Shown here: piece after piece, positions 58,066 through 64,000 of the stretch | How positions within the stretch are numbered: position 1 is the first letter of the stretch | Layout: every line of letters begins with the position of its first letter | Assembly (NCBI GenBank): GCA_009731375.1 | Contig: BJOX01000112.1 | Span: 814,090-878,089 of the forward strand | Length of the DNA stretch: 64,000 nt | Source of the DNA: Paulinella micropora | Taxonomy: Eukaryota; Cercozoa; Imbricatea; Euglyphida | Reading direction: 5' to 3' | Program-made: the position numbers and the translations under genes | The notes under the pieces: generated by a model | Told to the model about the DNA's origin: nothing | What the model saw: the letters and a program-made list of their open reading frames with translations, nothing else | Databases searched by the model: none

Positions 58066-58908
58066 CTAGCCTCCCGCCTTGGAAAGGAGCATTTCCCACT
58101 CGGCGCCGTTGAGTTGGACCTTGTTGTATGTGTCCGGACTGACTAGCTGGATGTTGAGGTGCTTGGTAGGCCTAGGAAAATTGATCCATTGGCGGTGTGT
58201 GTCGAAGGCTGAGCTCTGGTAAGCCCCGGCGGAGGCGAGGAAGGGGATGACGAGGGAAGCGTTGTGCGCGCGCTGCGTCTTGACGATGGCGAGCGTGTTG
58301 CCGTTGTTGTCCAGCTTCCTGTCCTCGATGTTGCCCCCGAGCGCGTAGCTGGAGCTGGAGGATTCCTTGATCTGGATGCCGAGGGAGATGGGCGTGCCTA
58401 GCGCAACCACGTTGGGCAGCAGGTTGGCCTGGTTGGGCACGAGCTGGTAGAGGACGTCGGAGGCGCTGGTGCGAAAGCCGAGGATGGCGTGCGCGCTGTC
58501 GCCCTTGTGATTGGAGTAGATTTGGAACTCGGCGCCCGCGGGCAGCGTGAACTGCAGCTTCATGACGGGTTCGATGTACTCGACGAGGATGGCTGGCCCT
58601 TCCATGGTGTAGGCCACTAGGATGTCGGTGAGTGTGTCCGCGAGCGTTTTGGCCGTGTAGTTCTGGGAAGGGATGGTGATGGTGACGTCGCCGGTGCCGG
58701 TCTTGAAGAGGTAGAGCCTGTTGTTGGTGGAGTTGACGTTGTAGATGGTGTTGGGGATGGTGGCCCAGATGAGGCGGTAGTCGCCGACGATGGCTTCCGG
58801 GAGAGGGAGGCGGAAGAGCGCGGGGTCGCCGTCTCCCTGCAGGCGCTCCCGGTCCTTGGAGCGGACCAGGAGGTTCATTTCGCTGAGGTTGCGCAGCTGG
58901 CCTTGCAT
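58066..58908 (-). CDS. Penton/minor capsid protein candidate (280 aa)
   Basis: ATG 58908. Beta-rich, size and composition of the single jelly-roll vertex protein of Polinton-like and nucleocytovirus capsids. Segments: DYRLIWATIPNTIYNVNSTNNRLYLF, GDVTITIPSQNYTAKTLADTLTDIL, a central LQFTLPAGAEFQIYS, and a C-terminal strand KHLNIQLVSPDTYNKVQLNGAEWEML. SPxTYNKVQLNGAEWEM resembles the conserved C-terminus of PLV penton proteins. Location between basic proteins and the capsid gene supports a structural role. Confidence 0.6.
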   Translation of the reverse strand: MQGQLRNLSEMNLLVRSKDRERLQGDGDPALFRLPLPEAIVGDYRLIWATIPNTIYNVNSTNNRLYLFKTGTGDVTITIPSQNYTAKTLADTLTDILVAYTMEGPAILVEYIEPVMKLQFTLPAGAEFQIYSNHKGDSAHAILGFRTSASDVLYQLVPNQANLLPNVVALGTPISLGIQIKESSSSSYALGGNIEDRKLDNNGNTLAIVKTQRAHNASLVIPFLASAGAYQSSAFDTHRQWINFPRPTKHLNIQLVSPDTYNKVQLNGAEWEMLLSKAGG

Positions 58909-59010
58909 TACTTTATGTTTTTTTTTCTTCTTCCTCTTCCCCCTTGTGTGACTATACTCGCGAGAAGAAAAAAAAAAGGAGGCGATTAGAAAAGGCCAAA
59001 GAAGGTGCCG
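58909..59010. promoter_or_regulatory. Divergent intergenic spacer with two A/T-tract motifs
   Basis: A9-tract motif in each direction (GAAGAAGAAAAAAAAAC on the minus strand upstream of the penton gene, GAAGAAAAAAAAAAGG on the plus strand upstream of the core-like gene). Confidence 0.45.
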
Positions 59011-59379
59011 ATGGCCAAGAAGTCGGCGCTCAAGAAGCCGGCGCTCAAGAGGCCGATGGCCAAGAAGTCGGCGCGCAGGAGGCCGAGGCCGAGGCCGCCG
59101 TCGCCCGCGCGCACGCGTTCTCCTAGCCCAAACGGGACGATGCCGGATCCGGTGCAGCCCGCCCCAGCCAGGCTAACGCCCCGGGAGAAGGACATGTGGA
59201 AGAGAACGCACTTGGCGAAGCACTACACGCCCGGACAGAAGAGGGTGATGCGGAGGAAGTTGTGGGAAGTCCAGGACATTGACCCGAGCCTCTTGGCAGA
59301 GAGGAAAAGCTATATAGCGGACCAGCGTAGGTTGCAAGAACAGGGCCTGTGGATTAAGAGCAGGCGTCAGCGCGTTTAA
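59011..59379 (+). CDS. Basic, core-like protein (122 aa)
   Basis: ATG 59011 (a GTG six bases upstream is in frame but less likely). The N-terminal 45 residues are Lys/Arg/Pro repeats (AKKSALKKPALKRPMAKKSA, RRRPRPRPPSPAR), similar to virion DNA-condensing core proteins. The C-terminal half is helical (KRVMRRKLWEVQDIDPSLLAERKSYIADQ). Likely packs DNA in the virion. The DNA coding the N-terminus has tandem repeats of GCCAAGAAGTCGGCGC. Confidence 0.65.
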   Translation: MAKKSALKKPALKRPMAKKSARRRPRPRPPSPARTRSPSPNGTMPDPVQPAPARLTPREKDMWKRTHLAKHYTPGQKRVMRRKLWEVQDIDPSLLAERKSYIADQRRLQEQGLWIKSRRQRV

Positions 59380-59415
59380 TCTTCTGGCCCCCACTTTCCT
59401 AAAGGAAGGCAAGGA

Positions 59416-59997
59416 ATGAAGAGGATCGTGTCGGTGGACCCTGGCCTGCGCAATTTGGGCGTGGTGGTGGTGGAGAGCGACGGCCAGCAGCACGTGAAAG
59501 TGCTGTACGCAAAGGTGCTGGACGTGGCGCGGCAGCGCATGAACGACGCCGAGAAGACCAAGGCGGTCTACAAGCAGCTGGGCGCTATCCGCGAGGCGTA
59601 CGGCGCGGACGTGGCGCTGGTGGAAGACCAGAATTTCGGCAGACAGAACACCAACGGCGACAACCTGCTGGTTCAAGTCGCGGCCGGCACAAGGCTGCTG
59701 TCGATGGACGCTAAGGAGTTAATTTACCGGCCGTCCTATTTCAAGTTTTCTGCTTTCTACGCGCTCCGGAGCACGGACCCTACCCTTAAGGGGCGTTACA
59801 AGGAAGAGAGCAAAGTGTTAGCAGTGAATTTAATTAAGCAGTACAAGGTGGTGGGCAAGACCGAGCAGATCGGCGCTAGCGATCACTTGTCCGACGCGTT
59901 CGGCCTCGCTATGGCCGTGCTGCTCAAATCGTTTGGGCGGGAGCGCTCGGAGCCACTGCCGGTGCCGGCTCTGCCGGTGCTGGTTCCCGCCCCTTGA
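59416..59997 (+). CDS. RuvC-like Holliday junction resolvase (poxvirus A22 type)
   Basis: 193 residues, ATG 59416 after AAAGGAAGGCAAGGA. RNase-H-fold nuclease that cuts recombination or replication junctions. First acid in VSVDPGLRNLG, second in VALVEDQNFGRQ, C-terminal pair in GASDHLSDAFGLAM. All four acidic positions are kept. A Pro-rich tail (EPLPVPALPVLVPAP) extends past the family core. The 3' end overlaps the convergent HMG-like gene by 74 bases. Confidence 0.9.
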   Translation: MKRIVSVDPGLRNLGVVVVESDGQQHVKVLYAKVLDVARQRMNDAEKTKAVYKQLGAIREAYGADVALVEDQNFGRQNTNGDNLLVQVAAGTRLLSMDAKELIYRPSYFKFSAFYALRSTDPTLKGRYKEESKVLAVNLIKQYKVVGKTEQIGASDHLSDAFGLAMAVLLKSFGRERSEPLPVPALPVLVPAP

Positions 59998-60196
59998 CGA
60001 CGCTGCTGTAGGACTCCTTGTCGTTCTTCCACATCTCTCCGATGCGCTGCATGCGCTCCTTGTGCGGTAGCTTCTTGATCTCTTCATCCTTCATCTTCTC
60101 TTGGAAGTAGGCATTGTACTTGGAAGGCGCCCTTGTCCTCTTCTGCTTGACCGTCTCCTCGGCGGGCTTGGGCTTGCAGTTGTCGCAGTAAGACAT
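59924..60196 (-). CDS. HMG-box/YABBY-like DNA-binding protein (90 aa)
   Basis: ATG 60196. CDNCKPKP at the start (one C-x2-C pair), then KRTRAPSKYNAYFQEKMKDE and KERMQRIGEMWKNDKESY, which match an HMG-type box (RAPSxYNxFxxE...RIxEMWKxD). Ends in a Pro/Ala tail. Likely DNA bending or chromatin-like protein of the virion. Same 3' region as the resolvase, on the other strand. Confidence 0.75.
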   Translation of the reverse strand: MSYCDNCKPKPAEETVKQKRTRAPSKYNAYFQEKMKDEEIKKLPHKERMQRIGEMWKNDKESYSSVVKGREPAPAEPAPAVAPSAPAQTI

Positions 60197-60262
60197 CTCT
60201 TTTAATTAAAAGGGAAGCCTTTCATACTTAATAGGCACTAGAAGATTCTTTTTTTCTTCTTT

Positions 60263-62050
60263 TTAAGCAGCGGCTACGTCTAGAGTGCCGGCCCGCTCGT
60301 GCAGGTATCGAAAAAAGGCAGAGTAGATGAAAACGTCATAGACGCCGGAAATGAAGCCGCGCTTGCCTACGACGGGCGTGCCGGGGATAAGGTCCTCGTT
60401 GGCGTTGGTGCCGTCCGACTGGACACTGAGCTTGAGCTGGTAGAAGTCGTCACGTGGCCAGACGACCGGCTGTCCGTCGAGCGTGGTGATGGTGGCGGTG
60501 TAGACAGAGGCCGTGTTGCTTTCTATGTCGGCGGCAGTCGCGCCCGCCCGCGTGCTGGCGAAAGTGATTTTGACCCCTTGTGACTTGAGGTAAGCGTTCC
60601 TGGCGAGTATGGTGTTGAGGTTGGTGAGGCCATTGGTGGCGGGCGAAGTGTAGCGGATGTTGCTGACCTGTGTAAAAGTGTTGCCGGTCTTGGCCTCGAT
60701 GATGGCGACGGCGGTGCCCTTGAAGCTGACAAAGAGGCGTAGGGCGTTGGTGGCGATGGCAGGCACGGCCGCCGTATAGATGGCGCCGTAGGTGAAGGGG
60801 ATGGAGCTGAGAATAGGCTCGGGCCCAGTGCGCAGCACGAGCCGTTCGCGGTCGCCCTTGAAGTGCTTGAAGCCGTTCATGCCGCCGTCCATCATGCCCG
60901 GGAGGTCGTTGCTGAAGGGGATGCAGTAGATGTTGTTGTGCTTGAGAAAAGAGTGGTTGACTAGATCGCCGAGCGTGTGTTCGCGGAAATAGCGCTCGTT
61001 GACGGGGGTGCCTTCGCCCAAATTGGAGCGGCCGTTGACGTCCTCGAGGTCGATGGTGGTGTCGTCTCCGAGCGAGTCGCAGATGAGGACGCGGTCCTGG
61101 TTCAAGGGGTTGTAGGTTACGTTGCCGTCGTAGTAGCCCGCCTGGCTGCCGCTCTTGCGGAAATAGACAAAGAGCGCCCCCGAGTTGTGCGAGAACTGGT
61201 CGAGGTCGAAGCGGTACTCTTGGTTAGGCACCATGACGTTGCCGAAATCGGCGTACTGCACGTAGTCGATGTAGTGCTGCTCGTGGACTTTGCCTATCTT
61301 GGAAGGGTGCTTGGAGAGCCGCAGGCCGTTGGGCAGCACGTGGCAGCCCGAGATGAGCCTGATCTCGTTGAGGTAAGTCGAGCAAGGGACCGCCAGGGCG
61401 GTCTGGTCGCGCTGGAAGATACCGTAGTTGCCGCCCTTGGGGTAGAAGCGGATCTCGAGGTCGCCGCGCAGGGTGGAGAGGTCGAGGTCCATGCCGTTGA
61501 GCCAAGTGTGGATGAGGGGTAAGTAGAAGAAGTGGGTCTGGTCCTTGACAAAAGTGCGGCCCGTCTCGCGGCCGGTGTAGGGGTCCATGTTGATCATGTC
61601 GGCGACGCGTTCGAGCGCCTCGACTGGCAGGGTGTTGAAGGACAGGTGCAGCATGTCGGCGTACTTGCGGCTGATCTCGGTGCCCGTGAGGCGGTCGTAG
61701 AACTCGATGCGTTCGAACCAGTGGCTGACGGGCATGACGCGGGAGTCGGTGGGCTGGCTGGCGGTGGCGGTGGTGAAGGTGACGGAGAAGCGCAGCGTGT
61801 TGTCCTCGAGGACGCCGGCGGAGTTGTTTTCGAGGATGAAGCTGAAGTAGGCGGTGTTGTTGAGAGCGCCGGTGGGAGGGGCGGGCGCCATGATGGTCTG
61901 GACCCAGGCGGGCCGGACATTGATGGCGGACTTGTGGTCCGGGTCTAGTACAATCCCTTGTCCGGTGCGTTCGTCCCGCTTGCCGGAATCTACCTTGGCC
62001 TTCTTGACGGCCGCGGGAGGCACAATGGTAAGGGCGGAATTGCGCTTCAT
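60263..62050 (-). CDS. Major capsid protein candidate (double jelly-roll type, 595 aa)
   Basis: ATG 62050, TAA 60263. Length and beta-rich composition suit a PLV/nucleocytovirus double jelly-roll MCP. The N-terminal jelly roll shows NNTAYFSFILENNSAGVLEDNTLRFSVTF, SHWFERIEFYDRLTGTEI and RGDLEIRFYPKG; a central insert follows; the second half has FRKSGSQAGYYDGNVTYNPL, HNIYCIPFSNDLPG, LRLFVSFKGTAVAIIEAKTG and DDFYQLKLSVQ. Ends RYLHERAGTLDVAAA. No signal or TM. Flanked by other virion genes on the same strand. Sequence-to-fold identification here is by eye. Confidence 0.7.
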   Translation of the reverse strand: MKRNSALTIVPPAAVKKAKVDSGKRDERTGQGIVLDPDHKSAINVRPAWVQTIMAPAPPTGALNNTAYFSFILENNSAGVLEDNTLRFSVTFTTATASQPTDSRVMPVSHWFERIEFYDRLTGTEISRKYADMLHLSFNTLPVEALERVADMINMDPYTGRETGRTFVKDQTHFFYLPLIHTWLNGMDLDLSTLRGDLEIRFYPKGGNYGIFQRDQTALAVPCSTYLNEIRLISGCHVLPNGLRLSKHPSKIGKVHEQHYIDYVQYADFGNVMVPNQEYRFDLDQFSHNSGALFVYFRKSGSQAGYYDGNVTYNPLNQDRVLICDSLGDDTTIDLEDVNGRSNLGEGTPVNERYFREHTLGDLVNHSFLKHNNIYCIPFSNDLPGMMDGGMNGFKHFKGDRERLVLRTGPEPILSSIPFTYGAIYTAAVPAIATNALRLFVSFKGTAVAIIEAKTGNTFTQVSNIRYTSPATNGLTNLNTILARNAYLKSQGVKITFASTRAGATAADIESNTASVYTATITTLDGQPVVWPRDDFYQLKLSVQSDGTNANEDLIPGTPVVGKRGFISGVYDVFIYSAFFRYLHERAGTLDVAAA

Positions 62051-62119
62051 GACCTCTCCGGAGCGGACCGGTATAGGATTAGGAGTAACACAACAGAAGA
62101 TTTAAAATTTTTCGCTTTG

Positions 62120-62422
62120 TTACTTGCGAGTGAGGAGGTAGACGCCGCCGAGGCCGGCCGCGGCGACAAGAGGCCACTTGAGGTTTTCGGTGGCCTTTGT
62201 GGCGCCGTGGATCATTTCTTTGGGCAGGTGCACGATCTCGTCGATCTCCCGGCCCGTCCAGGCAACGACCTTTCTAAAGTTCTCGGCCGCGCGGACGTTG
62301 CGCTCGTGCTGCCGGCGGTGTATGCGGTCGTGCTTGTCCTGTCGCGCCTGCTTGCGGAGGGAGTGCCGGTGCTCTTTCTCCTTGCGAGCGGCTTTCCGGA
62401 CCGAAGCGTGCCGTTTACCCAT
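62120..62422 (-). CDS. Small basic protein with C-terminal membrane segment (100 aa)
   Basis: ATG 62422. First 45 residues are Lys/Arg/His-rich (RKAARKEKEHRHSLRKQARQDKHDRI), then a helix and a TM segment at about 83-98 (WPLVAAAGLGGVYLLT). A tail-anchored virion or membrane protein is likely. Preceded by the GAAGAAGAAAAAAAAAAC motif. Confidence 0.6.
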   Translation of the reverse strand: MGKRHASVRKAARKEKEHRHSLRKQARQDKHDRIHRRQHERNVRAAENFRKVVAWTGREIDEIVHLPKEMIHGATKATENLKWPLVAAAGLGGVYLLTRK

Positions 62423-62489
62423 TTTCTTTCCGGCTTTAAGTATAGTTCCGGGAGAAAATTGTTTTTTTTTTCTTCTTCTTAAAGACTTT

Positions 62490-62867
62490 TTAATAAACGA
62501 TAACCTGGCAGATCCTGCCGAGTATGTCTGTGACGGGCGTGAGGAAGCGTTCGCTAGTAAGTAAATCTGCGGAGGCGAGTATGCGCTGCTTGAGCTGCGC
62601 GGTGTTCGGCGTGGGTGCCTTCATGCGGTTGGCCAGGAGGAGCCAGGTCTTTGACTCGGACTTTACGTAGTCGCCAAGTTTTCCATCCCGGTAGGCGGGC
62701 AGGAAGAACCTTTGTACTATAGCGACCTGCTGCTCGAGGAGGGTGGCGCCCGCCTGGCCCTTGGCTTCATTTATCTCCGCTTGGGTCGCTAGCTTGTGCT
62801 GCAGGAAGACGTTGTCGAGCTCCAGGAAGAGCGTCGTTAGTGCCTGCCGCTTGGTTTGCTGGGACAT
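62490..62867 (-). CDS. Helical protein of unknown function (125 aa)
   Basis: ATG 62867. All-helical composition (ALTTLFLELDNVFLQHKLATQAEINEA, LLEQQVAIVQRFFLPAY, LKQRILASADLLTSERF). No membrane segment. Same strand as the virion genes. Not recognised. Confidence 0.55.
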   Translation of the reverse strand: MSQQTKRQALTTLFLELDNVFLQHKLATQAEINEAKGQAGATLLEQQVAIVQRFFLPAYRDGKLGDYVKSESKTWLLLANRMKAPTPNTAQLKQRILASADLLTSERFLTPVTDILGRICQVIVY

Positions 62868-62994
62868 GTGGGGCGGGCCGGTCTAGATCGCAGTGGTAGT
62901 AGTAGTAGCGGTGTCCGGCGATTAAACGGTAGGCGGTCGCGAAGGTTAGCACAATGACTGCCCAGGCAAGGATCGCTTCTTGCCAGAGGTGCAT
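62767..62994 (-). CDS. Small membrane protein candidate (75 aa), overlapping the next gene
   Basis: ATG 62994. A TM segment at about 8-28 (ILAWAVIVLTFATAYRLIAG) with a HRYYYYHCDLDRPAPH tail. Its last 34 codons overlap the 125-aa gene in another frame, so the tail may be noncoding coincidence. Moderately likely. Confidence 0.4.
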   Translation of the reverse strand: MHLWQEAILAWAVIVLTFATAYRLIAGHRYYYYHCDLDRPAPHVPANQAAGTNDALPGARQRLPAAQASDPSGDK

Positions 62995-63017
62995 TTACTT
63001 CTTAAGCCGCCAGAAGA

Positions 63018-63491
63018 TTAAAACCGGTATTCTTGTCCGTCTGAGTGAGGAGCGATGTAGTTTTCGTAGAAGAACTGCGAGACGATCTCGGTGACGGCGC
63101 CGAGCATGAAGAGCCTGGAGCCCTCGTCGCCCGCCGCTGGCTTGAAGGCCCTGCCCGCAAAGAAGCCGGGGAGGGTGGCCATGAGCACACCGCCACCGAA
63201 GACGTGGACGGCGAGGCTAGGGTACCTGGTCAACCGGCCCTCTTGCGTGTGTCCCAGAACGCGTGACTGGAGGATGTCGACGATGCTGGTAATAAGAAAG
63301 GCGTACAAGGCAAAGCCCGTTCCCTTGGAGAGCGTATAGCCTCCGCCGAACCGCGAGAGGGAAAACTGTGCGTCGGAGCTGGGGATGACAAAAGGGGCGG
63401 CCACATAGGCAAAAGCCGCGGCGGTGAGGCTGCGGCCGATGTTTTCAAAAGAGACGAAATCGGCAACGGCTACGGGCAGACGTACCGGCAT
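63018..63491 (-). CDS. Multi-pass membrane protein (157 aa)
   Basis: ATG 63491. Four hydrophobic stretches near 17-35, 56-75, 95-114 and 123-141 (LTAAAFAYVAAPFVI, FALYAFLITSIVDI, VFGGGVLMATLPGFFAG, LFMLGAVTEIVSQFFY). No family recognised; probably a virion membrane component. Confidence 0.6.
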   Translation of the reverse strand: MPVRLPVAVADFVSFENIGRSLTAAAFAYVAAPFVIPSSDAQFSLSRFGGGYTLSKGTGFALYAFLITSIVDILQSRVLGHTQEGRLTRYPSLAVHVFGGGVLMATLPGFFAGRAFKPAAGDEGSRLFMLGAVTEIVSQFFYENYIAPHSDGQEYRF

Positions 63492-63557
63492 CGGCTTCTT
63501 TGTTAATGTAATTAAAACGATCGTAGAAGAAAAAAAAAATCATTTTTTTAATTAATA

Positions 63558-64000
63558 TTATGGCGCCGGCGCGTCAAAATTCACACTGCTGCTAGGCGGA
63601 AGGAGGGCTATGTTTTGCGCGTGGGTGACGGCGGCCATCTGTGCAGTGAGCAGAGTGAGTTCGGTTAGAGGGTCCAGTCGCTGCATGCATATACCGGCCC
63701 GGAGCTTGGCCCGTTCGTAGAGGAAGAGCCAGCGCTCGTGCTGAAAGCACTTATCGACGGTGCCGTTGATCTTGAACCTGCTGCGGCTGGCGATGAGGTT
63801 CTCGAGGCAGGCGAGGCCCTGTTGGATGGCTGAGTCGGTGAGGTCGCTGGCGAGATCGCCCTCGAGCACTTCCTCGACCTCGTCGAGCAGGAGCGGGAGG
63901 CGCGCGCGGGGTAGGCGGCGGAGGGCCTTGCTGTCGCAGGAGATGCCGGCCTGTTTGAGCTTGGGCGCAATGAGAGGGGAGCGGGAGTAGGCCGTGAGGA
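63558..64000 (-). CDS. Unknown protein, 5' end beyond the window
   Basis: The frame is open from the right edge to TAA 63558 (about 147 codons seen). It includes DLTDSAIQQGLACLENLIASR, a helical C-terminal part with QRLDPLTELTLLTAQMAAV and ends SSVNFDAPAP. The visible GTG at 63869 is not needed as a start because the frame continues upstream. Helical; not recognised. Confidence 0.6.
   Translation of the reverse strand, partial: LTAYSRSPLIAPKLKQAGISCDSKALRRLPRARLPLLLDEVEEVLEGDLASDLTDSAIQQGLACLENLIASRSRFKINGTVDKCFQHERWLFLYERAKLRAGICMQRLDPLTELTLLTAQMAAVTHAQNIALLPPSSSVNFDAPAP

Noticed and set aside
60977-61522. Plus-strand frame opposite the capsid gene, and similar long antisense frames in 42-64 kb
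   Set aside because: High GC content keeps antisense frames open; the minus-strand frame has capsid-like composition and the antisense does not.

Overview
The window is eukaryotic nuclear DNA. The signs are GT-AG introns, LTR and non-LTR retrotransposons, very dense microsatellites, and a block of genes from a large-capsid dsDNA virus. The species cannot be named from sequence alone; a protist or alga is my guess because the viral block looks like a Polinton-like virus (PLV) or a small relative of the nucleocytoviruses. Runs of N, including many 10-base spacers, show this is a gapped scaffold, and three blocks are repeated almost exactly beside such spacers, which looks like misassembly.

Region by region: (1) 1-1174 carries the 5' part of a minus-strand gene with a SUMO-like domain. 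(2) 2.56-3.41 kb is the 3' end of a LINE with a poly-A tail. (3) 5.18-11.65 kb holds a calmodulin-like EF-hand gene that plain ORF calling misses: seven short coding exons (34-68 bp) with matching splice phases lie in introns made almost wholly of simple repeats, and several exons have been copied into those repeats. (4) 11.65-13.62 kb is simple repeat and unassigned DNA. (5) 13.6-30.8 kb is a nest: a Ty3/gypsy element with 130-136 bp LTRs (minus strand) sits at the left edge of an older, frameshifted Ty1/copia element (plus strand). (6) 30.8-40.8 kb is decayed retroelement sequence, an inverted pair of LTR-like segments, and kilobase-scale CT and TATC repeats.

(7) 40.8-64 kb is gene-dense and GC-rich. 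It encodes an archaeo-eukaryotic primase fused to an SF3 helicase, a YqaJ-type exonuclease, a second replication protein that looks like a polymerase joined to an SF3 helicase (interrupted by gaps), a RuvC-type resolvase, an HMG-box-like protein, a double jelly-roll type major capsid protein candidate, a penton-like protein, a very long fibre-like protein with discoidin-like repeats, a basic core-like protein and several small membrane proteins. No packaging ATPase or maturation protease is seen; the element runs off the right edge. Two genes at its left side have spliceosomal introns of 50 and 57 bp, so it may have become adapted to nuclear expression.

Together the viral genes cover DNA replication, recombination and virion building. 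Lesions (one frameshift in the primase, assembly breaks) mean I cannot say whether it is active.
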